From NCBI RefSeq assembly GCF_040730185.1, contig NZ_CP160402.1:8122001-8186000 (forward strand): a DNA stretch of 64,000 nucleotides. Reading direction: 5' to 3'. This DNA comes from Streptomyces sp. Je 1-332 (GTDB taxonomy: Bacteria; Actinomycetota; Actinomycetes; Streptomycetales; Streptomycetaceae). The notes beneath the pieces are model-generated. The model was not told the DNA's origin and made no database searches. It was given only the letters and a program-made list of their open reading frames with translations. This document shows, in pieces, positions 7,527 to 16,825 of this stretch (its first letter is position 1; every line of letters begins with the position of its first letter). Made by a program: the position numbers and the translations under genes.

Positions 7527-8747
7527 TCACAAGTAGCGGCGGATGGGGGCGACGGCAAGTTCCCGTGCCCGCTGCGTGACAGGGCGGCGTTTCCAGCGTG
7601 AGTGCAGCATCTGCTTGCTCTTTCGCAGGTCTTGGTCGAAGTGCTGGTCGAGGGTGGCGGTGAAGTCCTCGTCCAGGACCGCGAGCATGACCTCCTCGTC
7701 GTGGTTCAGGGAACGGCGGTTGAAGTTGGTGGAGCCGACCAGGGCCGCGATCCGGTCCACGGTGATGACCTTGGCGTGCATCATCGTGGGCTGGTACTGG
7801 AAGATCTTCACACCGCAGGAGAGCAGAGTCGCGTAGTAGTGCTGGCCGGCCAGTTGGCAGACCCGCTTGTCGGTATGCGGGCCGGGCAGCAGGATCTCCA
7901 CCTCGACACCGCGGCGTGCGGCCGCGCACAGCAGCTCGATGAAATACGCGTCGGGAGCGAAGTAGGCGGTCGCCAGGCGGAAGTGTTCCTGCGCGGATTC
8001 GAGGGCGACCCGCAGCAGGGTCTGCATGTCCTGCCAGCCGAAACTGGCCGAGCCTCGAACGACCTGTACCACCGCTCCACCAGCGGGCGTGTGCTCGATG
8101 AAACGGTCCCGTTCATCGAACAGGGTGTCGTGACACTCGGCCCAGTTCTGGGCGAAGGCGGCCGCGATGCCATCGACGGCAGGCCCGCGTACCTGGACGT
8201 GTGTGTCGCGCCACTCGTTCGCGTTGCGGGCGTCCCCGCACCACTCTTCGGCGATCCCCACCCCGCCGGTGAACGCCATGTTCTCGTCGACGACCAGCAC
8301 TTTGCGGTGACAACGGTGATTCTGCTTGAGGGGAGAGAGATAGAGCGGCTTGCGGAACCATGCCACCTGGGCTCCGGCCTCTTCCATCATGTCCAGCAGC
8401 TCCTGCTCGATGAGGCGGCTACCGAAGCCGTCGAGGAGCAGGCGGACCCGCACACCGTGGCGGGCCCGGTCGGCGAGGGCATCGGCGAACTGGCGGGCTA
8501 TCTCGCCACGCCAGTACACGAACGTCATCATGTCCACCGTGTGCTCGGCAGCACGAATTCCGTCCAGCATCGCCTTGAAGATCTCATCCCCGTTCCGCAA
8601 CGGGAGGAGCGAATTGCCCTCGGTGGCGGCTACTCCGATCAACCGTTCCAGACGTCGCCGCATCCGTTGCCTGCGCTCGTCCGCGGGCTGGCGCGGCACC
8701 TCGGCATGCTGGGCTGACGCCGCGGATCTGCTGTCTGTGCTTGTCAT
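7527..8747 (-). CDS. Phospholipase D-superfamily protein, cardiolipin synthase-like
   Basis: 406 residues with two HKD motifs: His147-Lys149-Asp154 in CHRKVLVVDENMAFTGG and His324-Lys326-Asp331 in MHAKVITVDRIAALVGSTN. The segment VDMMTFVYWRGEIARQFADAL is typical of cardiolipin synthase-type PLD enzymes, which join or transfer phosphatidyl groups. Unlike ClsA, no N-terminal membrane helices are seen, so it is ClsB-like or a soluble PLD. The start ATG 8747 has AAGGAAGAG upstream. The enzyme class is secure; the physiological substrate is not. Confidence 0.85.
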   Translation of the reverse strand: MTSTDSRSAASAQHAEVPRQPADERRQRMRRRLERLIGVAATEGNSLLPLRNGDEIFKAMLDGIRAAEHTVDMMTFVYWRGEIARQFADALADRARHGVRVRLLLDGFGSRLIEQELLDMMEEAGAQVAWFRKPLYLSPLKQNHRCHRKVLVVDENMAFTGGVGIAEEWCGDARNANEWRDTHVQVRGPAVDGIAAAFAQNWAECHDTLFDERDRFIEHTPAGGAVVQVVRGSASFGWQDMQTLLRVALESAQEHFRLATAYFAPDAYFIELLCAAARRGVEVEILLPGPHTDKRVCQLAGQHYYATLLSCGVKIFQYQPTMMHAKVITVDRIAALVGSTNFNRRSLNHDEEVMLAVLDEDFTATLDQHFDQDLRKSKQMLHSRWKRRPVTQRARELAVAPIRRYL

Positions 8748-8835
8748 GCTCTTCCTTGGCCGGTCGAGGCAACTTCCCCAGATGCCCGGTGTGGCCGACG
8801 GGGTGAGCTGACTGTTGAGGAACTAGTGGCTACGG

Positions 8836-8979
8836 TCAGTGGTGGCCGCGGGCGCTGGAAGACGCCCCGCCGAAGAGCCTCGCGACCGCACGAAAAGGAA
8901 GAGTGACAACCGTGGCGATGGCCCCGCCAATGGCACGGAACACATCTGCAATGGCCTTGAGCATTTCCTGGACCTCCAT
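8836..8979 (-). CDS. 47-residue protein with amphipathic or membrane-associated helix
   Basis: A short ORF from ATG 8979 to the TGA at 8836-8838 begins MEVQEMLKAIADVFRAIGG, continues AIATVVTLPFRAVARLF, and ends SSARGHH. CAGGAAAAC lies upstream as a possible RBS. The regular pattern of hydrophobic and basic residues, with a PFRAVARLFGG turn, looks like a genuine membrane-binding small protein and not random sequence. It sits alone between the PLD-family gene and the MmyB-like regulator, both on the same strand. Confidence 0.6.
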   Translation of the reverse strand: MEVQEMLKAIADVFRAIGGAIATVVTLPFRAVARLFGGASSSARGHH

Positions 8980-9064
8980 GCTGGTTTTCCTGCTGAGCTG
9001 AGCACTTGGCACCCTGTGGGGGCTGCCTCTGCCGATTGCCCTGCGGATGGAGCCAGAAACAAAT

Positions 9065-9964
9065 TCACGCGGTTCCGTGGCGAGGCGTGGTGCTGGGCGT
9101 AGCGACGGACGGAGCCGTCATGTCGAGCAGGAGCAGGGCGTCGTGGTTGGGGCTGCCAGGGTCGGCGGTGTAGACGCCGATGCGCTGGCCGGGGGTGCCT
9201 TCGACGTGCAGCGACTGGGACGTGAGGGTGAGCGTGCCGACCTGGGGGTGGCGGAAGGTCTTGTGGGCGGGTTTACGTCCCGTCACTTCGTAGCGCTCCC
9301 ACAGACCGGCGAAGTCGGGGCTCTTCAGAAGCAGTTCGCCGACGAGGTTGGTGAGGTCGGGCGCGTCGGGGGCCGTGCCCGCGATGGCACGCAGGCGGGC
9401 GACACAGGCGGTGATCTGCCGCTCCCAGTCGGGGAAGAGGTCGCGGGCCGCGGGATGCAGAAAGAGATAGCGGGCGAGGTTGCGGTGCTTGGCCGGCCAG
9501 TCGTCCAGGCCCGCGTAGAGGGCGAGGCCGCCGGGGTTCCAGGCGAGCATCTCCATGCTGCGGCTGATGACGTAGGCGGGGTTCGGGCGCAGTGACTCAA
9601 GCAGCAGCTTCAGGTGTGGGCGCACACTGCGGCTCGGGGCCGGGGGCGGTTCGGCCACGTAGCGGGCGGCGCGGGCGGCGAGCTCGCGCAGGTGCTGGTG
9701 CTCCTGGTCGTCCATGCGCAGGGCGCGGGCCAGCGAGTCGAGGACCGCTGGGCTTGGGCGGGTCTCCTTGCCGCGCTCCAGGCGTACGTAGTAGTCGATG
9801 CTGATGCCGGCGAGGGTGGCCAGCTCCTCGCGACGCAGGCCGGGGGTGCGGCGGACACCGGCGCCGACGGTGAGGCCGACGTGTTCGGGACTGGTCTGGG
9901 TGCGGCGGGCGCGCAGGTAGCGGCCCAGCTCGGCGCCCTCGTTGTGCGCGCTCTGGGATGCCAT
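9065..9964 (-). CDS. MmyB-like helix-turn-helix transcriptional regulator
   Basis: 299 residues from ATG 9964 (MASQSAHNEGAELGRYLRAR). The longer frame upstream runs through the tandem repeats and has no RBS. An XRE-type HTH lies at about residues 25-80 (RRTPGLRREELATLAGISID, then YYVRLERGKETRPS). The MmyB-like ligand-binding domain follows (MEMLAWNPGGLALYAGL, ARYLFLHPAARDLFPDWE). In Streptomyces these regulators usually control an adjacent divergent oxidoreductase. Here the divergent partner is the aldo-keto reductase at 10255, and three 35-bp repeats lie between them. Confidence 0.85.
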   Translation of the reverse strand: MASQSAHNEGAELGRYLRARRTQTSPEHVGLTVGAGVRRTPGLRREELATLAGISIDYYVRLERGKETRPSPAVLDSLARALRMDDQEHQHLRELAARAARYVAEPPPAPSRSVRPHLKLLLESLRPNPAYVISRSMEMLAWNPGGLALYAGLDDWPAKHRNLARYLFLHPAARDLFPDWERQITACVARLRAIAGTAPDAPDLTNLVGELLLKSPDFAGLWERYEVTGRKPAHKTFRHPQVGTLTLTSQSLHVEGTPGQRIGVYTADPGSPNHDALLLLDMTAPSVATPSTTPRHGTA

Positions 9965-10064
9965 GGATCCAGTCTTATCCGGCCAGTGCCCGCGGCGCAG
10001 GCGCGAGGGGGGCCCTGTCATTACCCCTGAAGGGCCCGCCCTGCCACATCTCCGCGATCCGGCC

Positions 10065-10169
10065 GACGCTGGATGAGCAAGACGCCGACACCCCCGCACG
10101 ACGTTGGATGAGCAAGACGCCGACACCCCCGCACGACGCTGGATGAGCAAGACGCCGACACCTCCGCAT
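10065..10169. repeat. Three tandem 35-bp repeats in a divergent promoter region
   Basis: Copies lie at 10065-10099, 10100-10134 and 10135-10169. Each begins GACGCTGGATGAGCAAGACG (copy 2 has GACGTT) and continues CCGACACCCCCGCAC; copy 3 ends CTCCGCAT. Copies 1 and 2 differ at one base. They fill the space between the MmyB-like regulator and the aldo-keto reductase. They may be iterated operators or a simple tandem duplication. Confidence 0.85.
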
Positions 10170-10254
10170 GACGCGAGTTGCCGGCGCAGGCGCACCCTGC
10201 CGGACCGCAGGACGATCAGGGTGTTGAGCGATGTCACGATGAGAAGAGGGCGAG

Positions 10255-11232
<978 letters not shown>

Positions 11233-11288
11233 CGCCGCCCCGCCCCCCGGCCGCGACACCAGCCGACCCCCGTTTGGAGTAACACCCC

Positions 11289-12317
11289 ATGCGTGCAGCA
11301 GTGATGTACGGAGCCGGAGACGTCCGCGTAGAGGACCGGCCCGACCCCAAGACTGTCCAGCCGACCGACGCCGTGGTGCGCACGCTCGCCGCATGCGTGT
11401 GCGGCAGCGACCTGTGGCCCTACGCATCCATGCCCGCCACCGACACCGGGCGCCCCATGGGCCACGAGTTCCTGGGAGTCGTGGAGGAGACCGGGACGAA
11501 CGTGACCGCTCTCACCCCCGGTGACCTGGTCGTCGCCCCGTTCACCTACAGCGACAACGCCTGCGACTACTGCGCGAAGGGCCTGCACATCTCCTGCCGC
11601 AACGGCGGCCGGTACGGCTTCGACGGCGTGGACGGTGGGCAGGGCGAAGCAGTCCGCGTCCCGTATGCGGACGGCACTTTGGTGAAGCTGCCGGTGGCCG
11701 CCGACTCCGCGCTCCTGCCCTCCCTGCTGGCTCTGAGCGACGTGATGACCACCGGTCACCATGGCGCTGTCACCGCCGGAGTCGCCCGCGGCGACACCGT
11801 GCTCGTCGTCGGGGACGGGGCCGTCGGCCTGTGCGCGGTGATCGCCGCCAAGCGGCTCGGCGCCGAGCGGATCGTACTCGCAGGCCGTCACGCAGACCGC
11901 ACCACACTCGGCGGGCACTTCGGCGCCACCGACGTGGTCGCCGAACGCGGCGAGGAGGGCATCGCCCGTATCCGCGAGTTGACCGGCGGAGTGGACAAGG
12001 TGATCGAGGCCGTCGGCACCGGCCAGGCCCTGGACACCGCCCTCGGGGCGGTCCTGGACGGCGGCACCATCAGCCGCCTGGGCGTGCCCCAGCATGAGCA
12101 GGGCCCGATCGGCCCGGCCGTCTTCATGCGGAACATCACCCTCACCGGCGGGGCCAGCCCCGCCCGCGCCTATATCGAGCAGCTGCTGCCCGACGTCCTG
12201 GACGGCACCATCACCCCCGGCCGCGTCTTCGACCGGACCTTCTCCCTCGACCGGACGTCCGACGCCTACCGGGACATGGCCGAACGCCGGGTCCTCAAGG
12301 CCCTCATCCATCCCTGA
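11289..12317 (+). CDS. Zinc-dependent medium-chain alcohol dehydrogenase
   Basis: 342 residues. Catalytic zinc ligands are visible as Cys38 in [10 protein letters not shown] and His59-Glu60 in PMGHEFLG. The structural zinc lobe is reduced to [15 protein letters not shown] Rossmann fold follows ([20 protein letters not shown]). [19 protein letters not shown] stretch is typical of Tdh-like dehydrogenases. It should oxidise an alcohol or reduce an aldehyde with NAD(P)(H) in the cytosol. It lies between two aldo/keto reductases on the same strand with short gaps, suggesting one transcript for carbonyl metabolism or detoxification. Confidence 0.9.
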   Translation: MRAAVMYGAGDVRVEDRPDPKTVQPTDAVVRTLAACVCGSDLWPYASMPATDTGRPMGHEFLGVVEETGTNVTALTPGDLVVAPFTYSDNACDYCAKGLHISCRNGGRYGFDGVDGGQGEAVRVPYADGTLVKLPVAADSALLPSLLALSDVMTTGHHGAVTAGVARGDTVLVVGDGAVGLCAVIAAKRLGAERIVLAGRHADRTTLGGHFGATDVVAERGEEGIARIRELTGGVDKVIEAVGTGQALDTALGAVLDGGTISRLGVPQHEQGPIGPAVFMRNITLTGGASPARAYIEQLLPDVLDGTITPGRVFDRTFSLDRTSDAYRDMAERRVLKALIHP

Positions 12318-12352
12318 GCCCCAACTCGCCCGCACCACGAAGGACTTCCCCC

Positions 12353-13203
12353 ATGCAGCACGTGACCTTGAACAACGGCGTCCGCATGCCGCTTCTCGGC
12401 TTCGGCGTCTACCAGATCCCCGCCGAGGACACCGAACGCGCCGTCTCCGACGCGCTGGCCGCCGGCTATCGCCTGCTCGACACCGCAGCCGCGTACGGCA
12501 ACGAGGAAGCCGTCGGGCGCGCCATCAAGTCCAGCGGAATTCCGCGCGAGGACCTGTTCGTCACCACCAAGCTGTGGGTCCAGAACGCCCCCGCCCAGGA
12601 CAACACCAAGCACGCCTTCGAGACGTCCCTGGGCAAGCTGGGCCTGGACTACCTCGACCTGTATCTGATGCACCAGCCGTTCGGCGACGTCTACGGTCAG
12701 TGGCGCGCGATGGAAGCCCTGAACCGCGAGGGCGTGGCCAAAGCGATCGGCGTCGCGAACTTCTACCCCGACCGGCTGATCGACCTGATCGTCAACAACG
12801 AGGTCACCCCGGCGGTCAACCAGATCGAGACCCACCCCTTCTTCCAACGCGCCGACTACCAGGACCTGATGCGCGAGCACGGGGTGCAGATCCAGTCATG
12901 GGGCGGCTTCGCCGAGGGCCGGAACGACCTGTTCACCAACCCTCTCCTCGCCGGCATCGGCAAGGAGTACGGCAAGTCCGTCGCCCAGGTCGTCCTGCGC
13001 TGGCTCACCCAGCGCGGTGTCATCGCCATCCCCAAGTCCGACGTGCCGAGCGCATGACCGAGAACATCGACGTCTTCGACTTCCGGCTCACCGACGAACA
13101 GATGGTCCAGATCACCACCCTCGACACCGGCGGCTCCCTGTTCTTCGACCACCACGACCCCGAGATCGTCGCCCGTCTCGCCGAGCGCCGCTTGGATGCC
13201 TGA
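12353..13203 (+). pseudogene. Aldo/keto reductase (2,5-diketo-D-gluconate reductase type) with C-terminal frameshift
   Basis: The first frame gives 234 residues with the tetrad Asp43, Tyr48 ([15 protein letters not shown]), Lys73 (TTKLW) and His107 (LYLMHQPF), then stops after [11 protein letters not shown]. The expected end of the family continues in the next frame as [20 protein letters not shown], up to LAERRLDA at 13203. One missing base near 13040 (AAGTCCGACGTG) explains this; restored, the protein would be about 283 residues, the normal length. The truncated form lacks the last barrel helices and part of the NADPH site. It is the third gene of the oxidoreductase run. Confidence 0.8.
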
Positions 13204-13292
13204 CCTACGCCACCCAGAGATCGGGCGGCCGACCAGGAGCCGGCCGCCGCTCGCTCTTCCCCCCATCGGATCGCCGCGTGAAGGGACTAGCC

Positions 13293-13991
13293 ATGCACCA
13301 ACGGGACCACACCGCCGCCCGGCGTCGGACGATCCTGCGCGCCGCATTGCTGACCGGGGTCACTGCCATGACCATGCCTCACGTCACCAGCTGCTCATCC
13401 GCGGACGAGCAGCAGACTCCGGAACCGAGCCGAACGCCGGGTCCGACGGCGGGTGGTGGGGTGCGCGGCAAGGTGTTGCTCGCGTACTTCTCCCGCCCCG
13501 GCGAGAACTACTACTACGGGGAACGCACCCACCTGGAGGTCGGCAACACCGAGGTCATGGCTCGCAAGATTCGCGCCCTCATCGACTGCGACGTGTACCG
13601 CATCGAGCCCGTCGACGCCTATCCGGCGAGCTACGACGCGACCGTGAAGCGCAACGTCCGTGAACAGCAGGCCGACGCTCGCCCCGCCATCAAGGGCGGG
13701 CTGCCTGAACTCGACGGCTACGAAACCGTGTTGCTGGGCAGTCCCATCGGGAACGTGCGCGCACCCATGATCATGACGACGTTCACGGAGCAGCTCGACT
13801 TTGCCAACAAGACCGTAGTCCCCTTCACCACACACGCAATGAGCGGCTTGGGCACCACCGCACGCGACTACGCCGACTCATGCCGGGGCGCCATCTTCGC
13901 CCAAGGTCTGGCCGTCCAAGGAGAAGAAGTCGGAAAGGCGGACCGCGCCATCAGGGCCTGGCTGAACCGCATCGGTTTCGCCATGGCCTGA
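13293..13991 (+). CDS. Flavodoxin-fold protein exported as a Tat lipoprotein
   Basis: 232 residues. The N-terminus has a twin-arginine signal (AARRRTILRAALLTG) ending in a lipobox-like VTSC, so the protein is predicted to be folded, exported by Tat and lipid-anchored outside. The mature part is a flavodoxin (flavodoxin_4-like): GKVLLAYFSRPGENYYYG, GNTEVMARKI, then LLGSPIGNVRAPMIM and THAMSGLG. FMN binding is expected. ATG 13293 is preceded by GAAGGGA. It follows the frameshifted reductase by about 90 bases and may belong to the same redox operon. Confidence 0.85.
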   Translation: MHQRDHTAARRRTILRAALLTGVTAMTMPHVTSCSSADEQQTPEPSRTPGPTAGGGVRGKVLLAYFSRPGENYYYGERTHLEVGNTEVMARKIRALIDCDVYRIEPVDAYPASYDATVKRNVREQQADARPAIKGGLPELDGYETVLLGSPIGNVRAPMIMTTFTEQLDFANKTVVPFTTHAMSGLGTTARDYADSCRGAIFAQGLAVQGEEVGKADRAIRAWLNRIGFAMA

Positions 13992-14035
13992 TGCGTCCGT
14001 CGCCAACCGCCGGTGCGATGTCCGGCCGGCCGCGC

Positions 14036-14413
14036 CTACGGGTGCGTGTCCGTGATCGCGATGACCTCGTCGAGGCGGTCCAGGGCAGCCTGCAGGTCGT
14101 GGACCTTGGCCTGGATGCGGTCACGCTCGGCGCGCAGCATGGCACGTTGATCGGCGTCGGTGTGCCCAGAGTCCCAGCACGGGAGGAGTTCCGTGATCCT
14201 TCGGCTGGTCAGGCCGGCGGCGTACATCTGCTGGAAGAAGCGGACCAGGGTGATGGCGTCCTGCCGGTAGAGGCGCTGGCCGGATGGGCTGCGCTCCGCG
14301 ATGAGCAGCCCCTGTTGCTCGTAGTAGCGCACGGCGCGTACGGAGACGCCGGCGCCCCGCGCCACCTCGCCGATGCGGACCAGCCGCTCGGTCGCGGCCT
14401 CTGTGACGGTCAT
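14036..14413 (-). CDS. MerR-family transcriptional regulator
   Basis: 125 residues from ATG 14413 (RBS GAGAGGAAT). The MerR winged HTH is clear: VRIGEVARGAGVSVRAVRYY, EQQGLLIAERSPSGQRLYR. A dimerisation coiled coil follows (DADQRAMLRAERDRIQAKVH). A single Cys at PCWDSG lies where sensing MerR proteins often have ligands, but no metal-site pattern is seen. It is divergent from the SDR gene at 14489, with a perfect palindrome in the shared promoter, so control of the SDR is the obvious inference. Confidence 0.9.
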   Translation of the reverse strand: MTVTEAATERLVRIGEVARGAGVSVRAVRYYEQQGLLIAERSPSGQRLYRQDAITLVRFFQQMYAAGLTSRRITELLPCWDSGHTDADQRAMLRAERDRIQAKVHDLQAALDRLDEVIAITDTHP

Positions 14414-14449
14414 GGTGATTCCTCTCACCCCGGCCTGGACGTCCAGCAC

Positions 14450-14481
14450 TTGCCTCTGACGTCAACGTCAGGTTTTAGCGT
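14450..14481 (+). promoter_or_regulatory. MerR-type promoter with palindromic operator, probably leaderless
   Basis: TTGCCT (14450-14455) and TAGCGT (14476-14481) are spaced by 20 bp, or 19 bp if TTAGCG is used. This is the unusually long spacing of MerR-controlled promoters. The spacer holds the perfect inverted repeat CTGACGT-CA-ACGTCAG (14456-14471). The -10 element ends 7 bases before the ATG at 14489 and there is no RBS, so transcription probably starts at the start codon. Confidence 0.7.
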
Positions 14482-14488
14482 ACCGGGC

Positions 14489-15220
14489 ATGGACATCAAC
14501 AACTCAGTCGCCCTCGTCACCGGAGCCAACCGCGGCCTGGGCCGCGCCTTCACCCAGCGCCTGCTCGAACGGGGCGCCCGCAAGGTCTACGCCACAGCCC
14601 GCCGACCGGAGGCCGTGGATCTGCCCGGGGTCGAGGTGCTGCCCCTCGACATCGCCGATCCCGCATCCGTGAAGGCCGCCGCAGAGGCTGCCGCGGACGT
14701 CTCGCTGCTCATCAACAACGCGGGGATCCAGACGGGAACGGACCTGGTGACCGGTTCGCTGGACGCGGTCCGGCACGAGCTGGAGACCAACGTGTTCGGG
14801 CACCTGCAAATGATCCGGGAGTTCGCGCCGGCGCTCGCCGGGAACGGCGGGGGAGCGATCGTCAACGTGCTCTCCGCCATGTCGTGGTTCGGAGGCAAGG
14901 GCGCCAATGCCTACCACCTGACCAAGGCCGCAGCCTGGGCCATGACCAACGGCGTCCGCCTGGAGCTCGCCGAGCAGGGCACGCTCGTGACAGCGGTGCA
15001 TCTCGGTTTGGCCGACACCGACATGGCCGCAGGCTGGCCCGTGGACAAGATCGCACCGTCTGACCTGGCCGACGCTGCGCTCGACGGTGTCGAGGCAGGC
15101 TCCGCCGAGGTCCTCGCCGACCAGTGGAGTAGGGACGTCAAGTCCCGGCTGCCGCTGACGCCGGAAGACTTCAACGCCGCGATGGACCGCGCCCTGGCGG
15201 CGCTGTCGAGTCGGCGGTAG
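14489..15220 (+). CDS. Short-chain dehydrogenase/reductase
   Basis: 243 residues, classical SDR. The cofactor motif TGANRGLG starts at residue 11, NNAG is near residue 76, and the catalytic set Ser129, Tyr142 and Lys146 lies in NVLSAMSW and AYHLTKAAAW. It probably reduces or oxidises a carbonyl/alcohol with NADP(H). There is no signal peptide. It is divergent from the MerR gene and appears to be read from a leaderless MerR-type promoter. A hairpin about 120 bases downstream may end the transcript. Confidence 0.9.
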   Translation: MDINNSVALVTGANRGLGRAFTQRLLERGARKVYATARRPEAVDLPGVEVLPLDIADPASVKAAAEAAADVSLLINNAGIQTGTDLVTGSLDAVRHELETNVFGHLQMIREFAPALAGNGGGAIVNVLSAMSWFGGKGANAYHLTKAAAWAMTNGVRLELAEQGTLVTAVHLGLADTDMAAGWPVDKIAPSDLADAALDGVEAGSAEVLADQWSRDVKSRLPLTPEDFNAAMDRALAALSSRR

Positions 15221-15336
15221 GAGCGGGCGCGGGCCGTCTCCGCTATATACATCAGCGAGAAATGAGGGTGCCCTAGGTCACGGGAGAAATGCGGAACCAG
15301 GAAACGTAGATCTGCATCCGGGGTTTTGGCTCATGC

Positions 15337-15369
15337 GGGGCGCCAGATAAGTTGCTCACCTGGCGTCCC
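15337..15369 (+). terminator. Hairpin downstream of the SDR gene
   Basis: GGGGCGCCAG (15337-15346) pairs with CTGGCGTCCC (15360-15369), with one G-T wobble and a 13-base loop. There is no U tract, as is common for Streptomyces terminators. It lies 117 bases after the SDR stop and 76 bases before the DUF6528 start, so it could alternatively be a leader element of the latter. Confidence 0.45.
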
Positions 15370-15383
15370 GACTTCCGGTCGTG

Positions 15384-15402
15384 ATGTACTCGAATGTACT
15401 CG
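15384..15402. repeat. Phased direct repeat upstream of the DUF6528 gene
   Basis: ATGTACTCG occurs twice, 10 bp apart (15384-15392 and 15394-15402), about 45 bases before the DUF6528 start. The spacing of one helical turn would suit a dimeric activator. No regulator gene is adjacent, so this is only a candidate site. Confidence 0.35.
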
Positions 15403-15444
15403 TCGCCAATGCCGGCGCTTTTCCACTTGCCCGAGGAGATTAAC

Positions 15445-16689
15445 ATGAAGCCTTCCCGATCTCGCTTGATCGCCATAGGCGCTGCCGTCGCGTGTGCTGC
15501 AGGCGCCGTGGCCATCTCCCCAGCGATTTCGGAAGTGCAATCACCTTCCGAGGAGGATCGAGAGGGTAATGCCGATCGCGTGATCATTGCTGGGGAGCGT
15601 GTGAACATCCTCCAGAAGAAGAGCGAAAAATGGAAGGAGGGGGCCAAGACGCAGTGGGACTGGTGGGTCACGGACAGCACCCCTGCACGGGTCTATGGCG
15701 AGTGCGGAAAAGACTGGAAGCAGCACTTCGCCGGTGGCGCGACGGAAGCGAAGCTGTCGCGTGACGGGAAGTCCGTGGTGGTGGCTTCCTCGGCCGGTGG
15801 GGTCGCAGTAGTGCCGTACAACCCTGCAGGGCCCGCACGGCCGAAGACGGCGGCCTCCTTCGTAGCGTGTCCGGGCGGTAGTCCGCATTCTGCCGAAATG
15901 CTTCCCGACGGTAATGTCGCGGTGGCGACGGCGAGTGGAATCTTCCTGTACTCGGCCACCCGCCCGGCTGATGGAAAAAACGGTTGGGGAGATGGGGACT
16001 ACGTGGACTGGGTGGAGCTTCCCGCCGCGCATGGCCTTCATTGGGACGAAGAGCGAAAGAAGCTCTGGGCGTCGGGCAGCACGAAGGGCCTGGATAAAGC
16101 AGACGGCAAGGGGATGGTCCTGGGTATCACCTATTCCGGCAAGCCCAAAACTCCCAAGTTCGGCAAGACGCCTGCAAAGTACGTGATGCCGACGACCGGT
16201 AAGGAACTCGGAGATATAGGGTGGGGAGAGGGTAATGCCTCAGATGGAGTTGCCTATTACGATTCTCCCCACGAGCTCTCTCCCATTCCTGACGGAGTCC
16301 GGGATGGCGGGACCATGGCCATCACGACAGACCTGTCGATATACGAATTCAACCCCGACGCGGCGGGAGAAAAGTTCACCTCGCCTCGTCGGCCCATTCC
16401 CGGAGCGGCTGAGTGGAACCACGACAAGCACCCACTCAACGAACTCAAGGGACTTTCCATCCGTTCCGACGGGGCGGCAGCCTACGCACGCGGAGCAACC
16501 TTCGTGAAGAACGAACGCACGTGCAACACCTACAGTGCTGCCTATATCGACTTCTTCATCAAGGGGAAGCACGACGAGCTGCAGCTCGCACAATGCAACA
16601 ACCCAAACGCAAACCCTGCTGACGCGGACAAGAAATACACTGCGGGGAGCATCTACAAGGTGCGCTGGGTCGCTGCGAGTGTGACCTGA
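15445..16689 (+). CDS. Secreted DUF6528-family beta-propeller-like protein
   Basis: 414 residues from ATG 15445, with GAGGAG (15433-15438) as RBS. A Sec signal (RLIAIGAAVACAAGAVAISP) is followed by a mature protein with repeated strand motifs (EAKLSRDGKSVVVASSAGG, SAEMLPDGNVAVATASG, LKGLSIRSDGAAAYARG) that look like propeller blades. The WWVTDSTPARVYGEC start of the mature part fits the DUF6528 family, whose function is unknown. Codon use is less GC-extreme than its neighbours (GAAAAATGG, GATATAGGG), which may indicate later acquisition. It is not obviously co-transcribed with other genes. Confidence 0.75.
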   Translation: MKPSRSRLIAIGAAVACAAGAVAISPAISEVQSPSEEDREGNADRVIIAGERVNILQKKSEKWKEGAKTQWDWWVTDSTPARVYGECGKDWKQHFAGGATEAKLSRDGKSVVVASSAGGVAVVPYNPAGPARPKTAASFVACPGGSPHSAEMLPDGNVAVATASGIFLYSATRPADGKNGWGDGDYVDWVELPAAHGLHWDEERKKLWASGSTKGLDKADGKGMVLGITYSGKPKTPKFGKTPAKYVMPTTGKELGDIGWGEGNASDGVAYYDSPHELSPIPDGVRDGGTMAITTDLSIYEFNPDAAGEKFTSPRRPIPGAAEWNHDKHPLNELKGLSIRSDGAAAYARGATFVKNERTCNTYSAAYIDFFIKGKHDELQLAQCNNPNANPADADKKYTAGSIYKVRWVAASVT

Positions 16690-16772
16690 CGGTCCAGGTG
16701 GCCTTCGAGGACGGCACCACCGCCGACTTCACCTTCCGCTTCCGCTCAGGAGCCCACTTCCGGCGGCCATGA
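16680..16772 (+). pseudogene. Short 3' gene remnant after the DUF6528 gene
   Basis: A different frame overlapping the DUF6528 stop reads LTVQVAFEDGTTADFTFRFR and ends SGAHFRRP at 16772. Its composition is protein-like and it ends naturally, but there is no start, so it appears to be the tail of a lost gene. I do not recognise the family. Confidence 0.35.
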
Positions 16773-16825
16773 CGCGAGCGCAACGGTGCAGTGGGTGTAC
16801 CGGGCGCACCGCCCGAAAGTATTCG

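Noticed and set aside
10065..10169. CRISPR array from the three 35-bp repeats
   Set aside because: The units are directly adjacent without spacers, and no cas gene is present.
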